Shown piece by piece: positions 26,722-35,197 of a stretch of 62,127 nucleotides of DNA (position 1 is its first letter; the number at the start of each line of letters is the position of its first letter). Both the position numbers and the translations under genes were made by a program. The DNA comes from Thiococcus pfennigii (GTDB lineage: Bacteria > Pseudomonadota > Gammaproteobacteria > Chromatiales > Chromatiaceae): NCBI RefSeq assembly GCF_016583835.1, contig NZ_NRRW01000020.1, positions 1 to 62,127 on the forward strand, read 5' to 3'. The notes under the pieces were generated by a model. That model saw only the letters and a list, made by a program, of their open reading frames with translations. It made no database searches and was not told where the DNA came from.

Positions 26722-27747
26722 ATGCGTGTATTGGTAACCGGGTCTGCCGGATATATAGGGACCGTACTGGTTCCTATGCTCGTTGCTTCGGGCCATGATG
26801 TGGAGGGACTGGACAGCAACTATTTCTCGCGCTGCACCTTTGTCGAGCCTGTTCGCGACATCCCGACGACCCAGATGGATGTGCGGGACGTGTCGGCGAA
26901 GATGTTAGAGGGGTTCGATGCGATCATTCACCTCGCCGGGCTCTCTAATGACCCATTGGGCGACTATGACCCGAGGCTGACCGAAGATATTAACACGGCC
27001 GGGTCGATTCGCCTGGCGCAATGCGCCAAGGCCGCTGGCGTCCCGCGCCTCTTGTTCGCATCCTCGTGCAGCAATTATGGTGCCTCGGGCGATAATTTTC
27101 TGACTGAAGACGCCACATTCAATCCAGTAACGCCTTACGGCGTTTCAAAAGTTCGGGTCGAGGAAGCGCTTCACGCGCTGGCAGACCACGCGTTCAGTCC
27201 TGTATATCTGCGGGCCTCGACGGCCTACGGCCTTTCGCCGCGGATTCGCTTTGACCTAGTGGTAAACAACTTGACGGCCTGGGCCTTCACCACGGGGCGC
27301 GTTTATCTCAAGAGTGACGGTACGCCTTGGCGCCCCATCGTTCACGTCGACGACATCTGTCGAGCTTACTTGGCGGCACTTGAGGCGCCCCGGGAAGCCG
27401 TACACGACCAAGCGTTCAACGTCGGGACGACCACCGAGAATTATCAAATCCGGGAGCTAGCGGAAATCGTCCAGGAGATCGTGCCGGGGAGTCGCGTGGA
27501 GTTTGCCGCGGACGCGGGGCCGGATAAGCGTTGCTATCGCGTGGATTGCAATAAGATCGCACGGGCCTTGCACGGGTTCAAGCCTCAGTGGACTGCTCGT
27601 CGAGGTGTGGAGCAGCTTTACCATGCCTACAAGACGATTGGGCTCCAACTGGAGGATTTCGAGGGGCCGCGATTTATGCGGATCGCCCACATGAAGGCCT
27701 TGGTAGAAGAAGGCCTGCTGGACGCGAACTTGCGTTGGAAAACCTGA
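26722..27747 (+). CDS. NAD-dependent NDP-sugar epimerase/dehydratase
   Basis: Extended short-chain dehydrogenase (341 residues). NAD site VTGSAGYIGT at the N-terminus, HLAGLSNDPLGD, catalytic Ser in SSCSNYG and the YxxxK pair in PYGVSKVRVEEAL, then the sugar-binding region WRPIVHVDDICRAYLAAL. It follows rfbF and precedes three methyltransferases, so it probably modifies a CDP-linked sugar (or another NDP-sugar), but whether as epimerase, reductase or dehydratase is not clear. Confidence 0.85.
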   Translation: MRVLVTGSAGYIGTVLVPMLVASGHDVEGLDSNYFSRCTFVEPVRDIPTTQMDVRDVSAKMLEGFDAIIHLAGLSNDPLGDYDPRLTEDINTAGSIRLAQCAKAAGVPRLLFASSCSNYGASGDNFLTEDATFNPVTPYGVSKVRVEEALHALADHAFSPVYLRASTAYGLSPRIRFDLVVNNLTAWAFTTGRVYLKSDGTPWRPIVHVDDICRAYLAALEAPREAVHDQAFNVGTTTENYQIRELAEIVQEIVPGSRVEFAADAGPDKRCYRVDCNKIARALHGFKPQWTARRGVEQLYHAYKTIGLQLEDFEGPRFMRIAHMKALVEEGLLDANLRWKT

Positions 27748-27780
27748 TTATCTTTAGGGAAAAAACGGAGGTTCCACCTC

Positions 27781-29016
27781 GTGACTCAGAATGGCGAATT
27801 GGTAGCTTGTCGATCGTGCGGTGAACGCGGGCTTCGACTGTTTCTTGACCTGGGTGTGATGCCTTTGGCTGATCGCCTGATCCCGCCGGAACACTTGGGC
27901 GAGCCTGAGCCGGCCTTCCCGTTGCAGGTAGCGTTCTGCCCTAATTGCGCTTTGATGCAGATCCTCGAGACAGTACCGCCGGAGACGCTCTTCTGCGACA
28001 AGTACCCCTATTATTCGTCTTTTTCGGACGCCCTCCTGCGCCACGCGCGCGACAATGTAACGAGCCTGATCGCGAGTCGCAGGCTCGACGCGAGTAGCTA
28101 CGTGGTTGAACTCGCAAGCAACGACGGTTACCTCCTGAAGAACTATGTCGACCGAGGGATTCCAGTGCTGGGCATTGATCCGGCCGAGGGTCCGGCAAAG
28201 GCGGCAGAGAACGTGGGGGTCAAGACATTAAATACCTTCTTCACCGCAGACCTCGCGCGGTCTTTGGCCGCTGAGGGCCGGCAGGCGGACGTGGTCCACG
28301 GTAATAATGTGCTCGCGCATGTCGCGGATACGAATGGATTTGTGGCGGGCATCGGGCTGTTGCTCAAAGACAGCGGCGTGGCTGTGCTGGAAGTGCCGTA
28401 CGTAAAAGATCTCATTGATCATTGCGAGTTCGACACGATCTACCACGAGCACTTGTGTTATTTCTCTGTCACGGCGCTGGACAGACTATTCCGACGCCAC
28501 GGCTTGTATCTCAATGACGTCGAGCGGCTTGATATCCATGGAGGCTCGCTTAGGCTCTACGTGGAACGTACAGAGAGGGTGACAGCGCGGGTGCATGACC
28601 TCCTCCATCGAGAGCGGCAGGAAAATGTTGATCAATTCTCTTTCTACGAAAACTTTTCGCGACGGGTGGAAGCGCTGAGAGGCGACCTGCTGGCATTGTT
28701 GCGGGAACTCCGCCAGGGCGGCCACAGGATCGCTGCATATGGCGCCGCGGCGAAGGGAGCCACTTTGATCAATTACATCGGTATCGGCCCGGACCTGATC
28801 GATTTCGTCGTGGATCGGAACGTTCATAAGCAGGGCTCCTATATGCCAGGTAAGCACATTGAGATCTCTTCTCCCGAGCGTTTGCTGACGGAGACCCCCG
28901 ACTATACGCTTTTGCTGTCATGGAATTTTGCTGAGGAGATTCTAGAACAGCAGGCGCAGTATCGGGAGCGGGGCGGTCGTTTCATCGTTCCGATTCCGGA
29001 ACTGAGGATCCTGTGA
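27781..29016 (+). CDS. SAM-dependent sugar C-methyltransferase, paralogue 1
   Basis: 411 residues with the three-part architecture of NDP-hexose C-methyltransferases: N-terminal zinc domain (CRSCG.. and CPNCALMQ), a Rossmann methyltransferase domain with VVELASNDGYLLKNYVDRG (SAM site), and a C-terminal nucleotide-recognition domain (RIAAYGAAAKGATLINYIG, VVDRNVHKQGSYMPG). This branch resembles enzymes that make branched sugars such as those in TDP- or CDP-deoxyhexose pathways. Starts with GTG 27781 after a GGAGG-like site (ACGGAGGTTCCACCTC). Overlaps the next gene by 4 bases. Confidence 0.88.
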   Translation: MTQNGELVACRSCGERGLRLFLDLGVMPLADRLIPPEHLGEPEPAFPLQVAFCPNCALMQILETVPPETLFCDKYPYYSSFSDALLRHARDNVTSLIASRRLDASSYVVELASNDGYLLKNYVDRGIPVLGIDPAEGPAKAAENVGVKTLNTFFTADLARSLAAEGRQADVVHGNNVLAHVADTNGFVAGIGLLLKDSGVAVLEVPYVKDLIDHCEFDTIYHEHLCYFSVTALDRLFRRHGLYLNDVERLDIHGGSLRLYVERTERVTARVHDLLHRERQENVDQFSFYENFSRRVEALRGDLLALLRELRQGGHRIAAYGAAAKGATLINYIGIGPDLIDFVVDRNVHKQGSYMPGKHIEISSPERLLTETPDYTLLLSWNFAEEILEQQAQYRERGGRFIVPIPELRIL

Positions 29017-30251
29017 TGGTCGGTAGGGCGGAAACGGCGACGGTGGGAATGACAACGGGGCCCAATGCACGTGGGCATTCGGTGGTTTGCCCTAGTTGCC
29101 AGACGCAGCAGATGCGCGTCTTCCACCGGCAGGACAATGTGCCCACCAATAGCTGTATCCTCCTCGCCTCATTAGAGGAGGCCGTGGCATACCCGCGTGG
29201 AAGCATCGCGTTGGGCTTTTGTGACACCTGCGGTTTCGTCTCCAATGTCGCGTTCGAGCAGCGACTGACGGAGTATTCAGGGCGTTACGAAGAGACTCAA
29301 GGCTTCTCGAGGACCTTTAGCGCATTTCATCGCGACCTTGCTACGCGTCTTATCGAGCGCCATGGATTGCGAGGGAAAAGGATCCTCGAAATCGGGTGCG
29401 GTAAGGGTGAATTCTTGGCCCTGCTTGCGGAACTTGGCGACAATCATGGGGTCGGGTTCGATCCGGGATACCGCGAGGGCCGGCTGCCGGGGTTGAGCGG
29501 CGCGGGCGTCGAGTTCGTGAAGGATTTCTATTCGGAGAAGTACGCCGATGTCGAAGGCGACTTCGTCTGTTGCAAGATGACGTTGGAGCACATTCACGGT
29601 ACGGCTGACTTCCTCGGCATGGTGAGGCGTGCGATCGGCGACCGCCCGGATGTCGTCGTTTTCTTCCAGGTTCCCGAGGCGACGCGCATTTTGCGCGATT
29701 GCGCGCTTGAGGACATCTATTACGAGCATTGCTCCTACTTCAGCCCCGGGTCCGTGGGTCGCCTGTTTCGCCGCAGTGGCTTCGAAGTGCTCCATCTCGC
29801 CACGGAGTATTCGGACCAATATTTGACCATTGAGGCGAAGCCTTCTTGTGGGAGCCCGCAGCCCGTCGCGCCGGAGGAAGATGACTTGGCTGCGCTTAGG
29901 TCGTACGTCGCGGGGTTTCCGGAGAAGTTCGCTGCCAAGGTAAACGCTTGGAGGCAGCGAGTCGGAGCGGCCGCAGCGAGCGGACGGAAGCCTGTCCTCT
30001 GGGGGTCTGGCTCAAAGGCGGTTGCATTTCTGACGACGCTCGGTCTTCGCGAACAGATCGAGTATGTCGTGGACATCAATCCTCATCGCCAGGGGTTCTT
30101 TCTGCCGGTGACGGGCCAGGAGATCTTGGCCCCCGCAGCCCTTCGAGCCTACCGTCCGGACTTGGTTATCGTTATGAACCCGGTCTACCGAGATGAGGTT
30201 GTTGGCGATCTCGATGCAATGGGGCTTCGACCAGAAGTGTGTACGCTATGA
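29013..30251 (+). CDS. SAM-dependent sugar methyltransferase, paralogue 2
   Basis: 412 residues, same layout as its neighbours: zinc pairs CPSC and CDTCGFVSN, SAM loop RILEIGCGKGEFLALLAELG, LEHIHGTADFLGM, and the C-terminal domain PVLWGSGSKAVAFLTTLG with YVVDINPHRQGFFLPVTGQ. The SAM loop is of the classical EIGCGKG type, unlike paralogue 1 and like paralogue 3. ATG overlaps the previous stop (ATGG/TGA region), so translation is coupled. Target atom (C or O) and sugar unknown. Confidence 0.85.
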   Translation: MMVGRAETATVGMTTGPNARGHSVVCPSCQTQQMRVFHRQDNVPTNSCILLASLEEAVAYPRGSIALGFCDTCGFVSNVAFEQRLTEYSGRYEETQGFSRTFSAFHRDLATRLIERHGLRGKRILEIGCGKGEFLALLAELGDNHGVGFDPGYREGRLPGLSGAGVEFVKDFYSEKYADVEGDFVCCKMTLEHIHGTADFLGMVRRAIGDRPDVVVFFQVPEATRILRDCALEDIYYEHCSYFSPGSVGRLFRRSGFEVLHLATEYSDQYLTIEAKPSCGSPQPVAPEEDDLAALRSYVAGFPEKFAAKVNAWRQRVGAAAASGRKPVLWGSGSKAVAFLTTLGLREQIEYVVDINPHRQGFFLPVTGQEILAPAALRAYRPDLVIVMNPVYRDEVVGDLDAMGLRPEVCTL

Positions 30252-30857
30252 CTTGAATGGGTACGTGTCGCGACCCTGGGATTGTCGCAGCCTCTGCGCA
30301 GCTGCGCGGTGGGTGCGGTCTAGCTGCGGCTGGCCGCCAGAAGCGAGAAGGCAATAGCGGGCTGGGTAGGGCGGTGAGTGGCCAAGGCCGCCTACGATGC
30401 CAGGGCAAACGCATCAACGGCTCCTAATATAGATGGCGCCGATAGCTGCGACCCACGCGATTGCCGGAGGTTCTGCTGAGTGCAAACTTGATCGTTCGTT
30501 CCGCATTGTTCGTGCGAGGAACTTTGCCCTGAGGCTTCTTGGTACTAACCGGAGGATTCGCCGAAACGCGAAACGTGTTCGATGGGGCGCTTCAAGGCTC
30601 CAGTCGACGAAAACGACATAGGTTATTATACCTTTAGAATATTTGGGAAGTTTGATGCGTTTGTTCTGCCTACGATGCCCTGCTCGATCGGGCGTTTTGA
30701 ATGTCGTGCTAATGAAGGGTCTTGCCTCGCCCTGGGCGAGGCCTCCCTCGAAAATCGCGACCTTTAGCCGGGGGCAGAACCGCATGCGTGGTTCGATCTT
30801 AGATGTTTCCCCCGGGCGGGCGAACCCCGCGCGGGATGCCGTCTGGGTGTTGCCCTC
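30252..30857. other. 606-bp gap inside the methyltransferase cluster, with a hairpin
   Basis: No convincing gene: only short frames with no family resemblance. It contains a strong hairpin GCCTCGCC-CTG-GGCGAGGC at 30724-30742 and lower-GC patches (around 30610-30670). It breaks the otherwise tight spacing of the three methyltransferase genes, so it may be the scar of a lost gene or insertion. Confidence 0.45.
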
Positions 30858-32090
30858 ATGATGTCGGCGGCTTCGTTGGTCGGGAGTGACAAGCGCATGG
30901 GACCGGAGAACGTAACGCGGTGTCCTGTCTGTGACGGCACGCAGATAAACGACCTATTGCGAATCGACGCGGCCCCGGTCCTTTGCAACGTGCTATGGCC
31001 GGAAGAGCGGCAGGCGCGCTCGGCGCGGCACGGGCCGCTCGGTGTCGCCTATTGCGAGGCGTGCGCCCATGTATTCAACAAGGAACACGATCCGGACCTC
31101 GCGGACTATGGAACGGCCTACGATAACTCATTGCATTACTCTCCCTTGTTTAACGATTACGCGAGAAGGCTTTCGCAGCGATTGGTTGACCGATACGACC
31201 TGCGCGGCAAGAGAATCGTGGAGATCGGGTGCGGAAAGGGCGACTTCTTGCGCATGCTGTGCGAGGCGGGAGGTAACTTCGGCTACGGGTTCGACCGCAG
31301 CTTTGAGCCTGACCGCGTGCAAACGAGCGACACCGCTGAGATAGCCTATGTCCAGGACCTGTACACGGAGAAGTATGCCGCGCGATGCCGGCCTGACTTT
31401 CTTTGTTTTCGACACGTGCTGGAGCATATCGATCGACCAATCGATTTTCTGGTGGATCTGCGCCGTACGATCGCCGATCGCAAAGACGTCGTCATCTACT
31501 GCGAAGTGCCCAACGCGCTTTTCACACTGAAAGATTTGGGTATTTGGGATCTCATCTACGAGCACTGCTCGTACTTCACGCTACACTCCCTGGTCGCGGT
31601 ATTTCAACGTGCCGGCTATGATGTGGTTGCCGGCGATGAGGCATTCGGTGGGCAGTTCATCTGGGTGGAAGCCCGGGCCGGGGCAGGGCAATCTCTCGTG
31701 ACCCTGTCGGAGCATCAGATGCCGTCGCAAGTCCGACTTCATGCCGATGCGTTCGCCGACCAGTACGGCGCTAGCGTCCGCGCTTGGCGTGACCGGCTAG
31801 CAGCGTTGACGCGGGAAGGGCGCCGGCCTGTAGTCTGGGGCGCGGGCTCGAAGGGTGTGACCTTCCTGAATGTTCTAAAGGAGTTCGGCGACCAGATTCA
31901 ATACGTGGTCGATGTCAATCCGCACAAGCAGGGGCGTTACGTACCGATTACCGGGCAGAGGGTCGTGCCAGCGGAGTTTCTGCGCAGCCAACGCGTGACG
32001 GACGTCCTCATAATGAATCCATTGTATGAGAAGGAGATCACGGCAACTATCCGCGAACTGGGCCTCGAGTTGAATATTTCGACGGTTTGA
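30858..32090 (+). CDS. SAM-dependent sugar methyltransferase, paralogue 3
   Basis: 410 residues from ATG 30858; ATG 30897 (MGPENVTRC) is an alternative start with GGGAG 11 bases ahead and still includes the zinc pair CPVC. Domains: zinc domain CPVC..CEACAHVFN, methyltransferase RIVEIGCGKGDFLRMLCEAG and LEHIDRPIDFLVDL, C-terminal VVWGAGSKGVTFLNVL and VVDVNPHKQGRYVPITGQ. Closely resembles paralogue 2 in all three domains, pointing to tandem duplication. Followed 16 bases later by a glycosyltransferase. Confidence 0.87.
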   Translation: MMSAASLVGSDKRMGPENVTRCPVCDGTQINDLLRIDAAPVLCNVLWPEERQARSARHGPLGVAYCEACAHVFNKEHDPDLADYGTAYDNSLHYSPLFNDYARRLSQRLVDRYDLRGKRIVEIGCGKGDFLRMLCEAGGNFGYGFDRSFEPDRVQTSDTAEIAYVQDLYTEKYAARCRPDFLCFRHVLEHIDRPIDFLVDLRRTIADRKDVVIYCEVPNALFTLKDLGIWDLIYEHCSYFTLHSLVAVFQRAGYDVVAGDEAFGGQFIWVEARAGAGQSLVTLSEHQMPSQVRLHADAFADQYGASVRAWRDRLAALTREGRRPVVWGAGSKGVTFLNVLKEFGDQIQYVVDVNPHKQGRYVPITGQRVVPAEFLRSQRVTDVLIMNPLYEKEITATIRELGLELNISTV

Positions 32091-32106
32091 TTTCACGGCA
32101 CATGCA

Positions 32107-33183
32107 ATGGCGCGACACCTCGTCGTTACATTATCGTCGCACGGGTTCGGCCACATCGGGCAAACTGCCCCCGTGGTTCGGGCGTTATGCGAGCGTTTGC
32201 CGGGTCTTCGAGTAACCCTGCGCACCTCCGCGCCGGCCTTCAAGTTGCGCGAACGCTTTGGAGCCGAAGCGCGGATCGTTCCGGCGGTGACCGATGTCGG
32301 TATGGTGCAGGAAAATGCTCAGGCAATTGCGTTGGAAGCAAGTGCGCAGGCCTATCAGAGATTCCACGACGGCTGGGAACGCCGGGTCTCCGAGGAGGCA
32401 CGGCAGTTGGTTGACCTCGGAGGCGATCTGGTGCTTGCCAACGCGCCCTATCTGCCGCTGGCCGCGGCGCAACGTGCCGAGTTGCCGGCCGTAGCCTTGT
32501 GTTCTATCAACTGGATGGATATCTATGCGCACTACTTCTCAGCACGCCCTGAGGCGTGCGTGCTACTGGATGAGATGCGACGAGCCTATTCGTCGGCGGC
32601 ACTGTTCTTGCGGCCGACGCCGAGTATGCCGATGCGAACGCTCACCAATGGCCGCGTCGTGGGGCCGATCTCCGACTGCGGAGTGAACTGTCGCGCCTGG
32701 TTTGCTGAGCATTTGGGGCTACGCGAGGATGAACGCCTGGTCATGGTGTCGCTCGGAGGCATGGAGCTTTGTCCGCCATGGGCCGACTGGCCCCGGTTTC
32801 CCGGGGTGCGCCTTATCGTTCCGGGAAGTTGGGGATGCAGACATCCAGACACCGTTGATTTCGAGGCCTTGGGAGTGCCATACGTGAATGCCCTATGGTC
32901 GTCGGATGCCCTGATCTGCAAGCCTGGCTACGGAAGCTTCGTCGAAGCAGCGTGCGCCGGCCTGCCAGTGCTCTATCTGGCGCGCCCTGGCTGGCCGGAG
33001 GTGCCGTATTTGGTGCAGTGGCTGAAGGCGGTTGGTCGCGCTGAGCCGCTGGAGCAGCGCGACTGGCAAGGCGGCGATCTGTCGGCTCACTTGCAAAGAC
33101 TGTGGGAGGCGCCATCGCCATTGCCGATTTCTGCCGACGGTGCAGATGAAGCGGCGGAGGCTATCCTACCAATTCTGTTATGA
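32107..33183 (+). CDS. Glycosyltransferase with GT-B/MurG-like fold
   Basis: 358 residues. N-terminus VVTLSSHGFGHIGQTAPVVRAL is the glycine-rich acceptor loop of GT1/GT28-like enzymes (also seen in the N-terminal domain of L-arabinokinase-like proteins). C-terminal donor-binding half: VMVSLGGMEL, LRLIVPGSW-like, then SDALICKPGYGSFVEAACAGLPVLYLARP. Presumably adds a sugar to the lipid-linked chain in the cytoplasm. Donor unknown. ATG 32107. Confidence 0.75.
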   Translation: MARHLVVTLSSHGFGHIGQTAPVVRALCERLPGLRVTLRTSAPAFKLRERFGAEARIVPAVTDVGMVQENAQAIALEASAQAYQRFHDGWERRVSEEARQLVDLGGDLVLANAPYLPLAAAQRAELPAVALCSINWMDIYAHYFSARPEACVLLDEMRRAYSSAALFLRPTPSMPMRTLTNGRVVGPISDCGVNCRAWFAEHLGLREDERLVMVSLGGMELCPPWADWPRFPGVRLIVPGSWGCRHPDTVDFEALGVPYVNALWSSDALICKPGYGSFVEAACAGLPVLYLARPGWPEVPYLVQWLKAVGRAEPLEQRDWQGGDLSAHLQRLWEAPSPLPISADGADEAAEAILPILL

Positions 33184-33240
33184 ATTGACTTAGCGGTCGT
33201 CCGCGAATCACTCGAACAAACAGGCTTCGGATGCGAAACC

Positions 33241-33858
33241 ATGGATACGGATGCCGTTGACGAGGAGTCGATTTGGCGGGAGTATCAGCGGCTAAGTGGG
33301 CTGTTGAACGAGCGCAAGCATCGCTTGTGGGTGGCTGTGGAGTCTGCGGAACTCGGTCGCGAGGGCATCTCGACGGCGGCGCGGGCAACGGGGCTGTCGC
33401 GGACGACGATCGATCAAGGCTTGGACGAGTTGGGGCAAAGGCGGCCGGGCGGCGCTCTGCGCCGGGGTCGGGTTCGCCACGCAGGAGCCGGGCGCAAGGC
33501 GGCGACGGAAAAAGACCCGGAATTGCTATCGCGTTTGGAGCAGTTGGTCGAGCCGACGACACCCGGCAACCCGGAATCGGCGCTGCACTGGACATGCAAG
33601 CGCACGCGCCCAGTTGTTCGAAGCGCTCAGGATGCAGAGGCATCCGGTTGGTCGGCAGAAAGCCTGTGAGTTGCTCAACAGGCTCGGCTATACAGCCTTC
33701 AGGCCAACCTCAAGACCCGCGAAGGCAGCGATCACGAGGATCGCGATGCCCAATTCAAGTACATCAACGCGCAGGTAAACGCCGATCAGCCGTGCGCTCA
33801 GCCGGTGACTTCGGTGGACGCCAAGAAAAAGGAACCCGTCGGCGACTTCAGGGGACCT
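33241..33858 (+). pseudogene. Truncated, frameshifted ISAzo13-family transposase
   Basis: N-terminal half of an ISAzo13-type transposase: LSGLLNERKHRLWVAVESAE, STAARATGLSRTTI, AGAGRKAATEKDPELLSRLEQLVEPTTPGNPESALHWTCK. The frame then breaks, and remnants continue (CELLNRLGYTAF.., AQFKYINAQV, SVDAKKKEPVGDF). Homology stops at GDF, exactly where a copy of repeat R1 begins at 33851. The catalytic remainder is absent. Non-functional. Confidence 0.8.
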
Positions 33859-34000
33859 TGCAAAATTGCCATCCGGGCAATTTTTCAAGACGCGGAGCGA
33901 AAACGCGATTTCCGCTTCGCTTCATTTTAGTCGCTTAGGCGACTGAAAATGGCGGGGCATCCTCGCCCCGCGCTGGCACCTTGAATTTTTCAAGGTGCCC
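33851..34000. repeat. 150-bp multi-hairpin repeat (family R1), copy C
   Basis: Best-preserved copy. AAAATTGCC-ATCCG-GGCAATTTT, AGTCGCTTAGGCGACT, GCGGGGCATCCTCGCCCCGC and GGCACCTTGAA-TTT-TTCAAGGTGCC are consecutive perfect or near-perfect hairpins. Abuts the broken end of the ISAzo13 transposase. Confidence 0.85.
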
Positions 34001-34908
34001 TTAATTGCGGACGGCGGCTTAGGCCCATGCAGGCGTGACGGCACCCTGAAAGATGGCAAGGGGTATTGCGCGGTAAAGGCGACCTTTCTCTTGCCGGGCA
34101 GCCGTGCGTGCCCGGCTAAGTCCGTCCGGACTCGGCGGGCCACAGTGACTTCTCCGCCGGACGAGGGCGGGGGGCCGCGTAGACGTAACCGTTTAGCGTC
34201 CCTCGCTGGGCGTGATTCCCGAGGGTTCTGGGCCAGGTGTTCACGCCGCAGATGATTCCCTACTCGTAATCCCATGGATTTGGGGTCGCCGGGTGTCGCC
34301 ACCTGCCGAGCTTGCCGAAAATCAACCGGAGACAAATTGCGCTAAGACCAATAGATCCATCCGAAAAGCGGGCCGGACAGTTATACGGAGCTTGTCGGCT
34401 CTTTCCATCGCTGTGAGCGGGCCGCACAAGTTGGCGGTGACGTTCGAAGCGCACAGCAGCGTTGCCTGATATCGACAGGAGCACCGCCTGATCAAGCGGT
34501 GCCGAGGTGACGCTGAACGGCTTTCCGCCACGCGCGGCCGAGGCCGGCCCTGCGGAAGCGGATCTTTCGTACTTCGGCGGCGAGGCGAGCTGCCAGAAGA
34601 GATCCGCAGGCCAGCCGTGTAGTCGCTTCGTGTTACGCGTCGCAATGGCAGACCTCATCTCGTGCCGGCCAGAGGTAGCGGGCGCCACGTTGGCTCCGCG
34701 TGAACAAACAGAACGTCATCATGATGGCAAAGTTGCACGGACACCGCTTTGATCACCGTGCAAGATGCAGGTTTATTTTCGGGGTGCCGCCACGTCTACA
34801 TGCTCGTTAGAGAGAATACCACCGTTGTGGGTCGGTCTCAGGCTTTCTTGAGGAGCCCGCGCGAGTGCGACGCGCCGTGGCAACGATGACTTGTGAATCC
34901 AATTTGAC
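34001..34908. other. 908-bp non-coding interval between two R1 repeats
   Basis: Several short frames exist on both strands, none resembling a family, and the frame with the most protein-like composition (minus strand, 34260-34688) lacks recognisable motifs. Lying between two same-orientation R1 copies, it may be degraded DNA left by recombination or insertion. Confidence 0.4.
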
Positions 34909-35058
34909 GGGATCTTGAAAAATCGCCATCAGGGCAATCTTCCAAGACGCGAAGCGAAAGCGCAACTTCCGCTCCGCTGCATTTTCAGTCGCTTGGGCGA
35001 CTGAAAACGGCGGGGCATTCTTGCCCCGCGCGGGCACCTTGAATTTTTCAAGGTGCCC
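34909..35058. repeat. 150-bp multi-hairpin repeat (family R1), copy D
   Basis: Same orientation and order of hairpins as copy C: ATCGCCATCAGGGCAATCTT, AGTCGCTTGGGCGACT, GCGGGGCATTCTTGCCCCGC and GGCACCTTGAATTTTTCAAG. Ends 139 bases before the VanZ-LamG gene. Confidence 0.85.
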
Positions 35059-35197
35059 TTAACTTAGCCGAATATGAAAAAGGATGACGGTACAACATGG
35101 TCGGTGCACTGCTCTCCAGTCCTTTCGCAGATCGACACAAACGAGCCTGTAACGATTCTCGAGATCGCCTTGGCGTGGCCGTGACCCCGAGGGCAGC

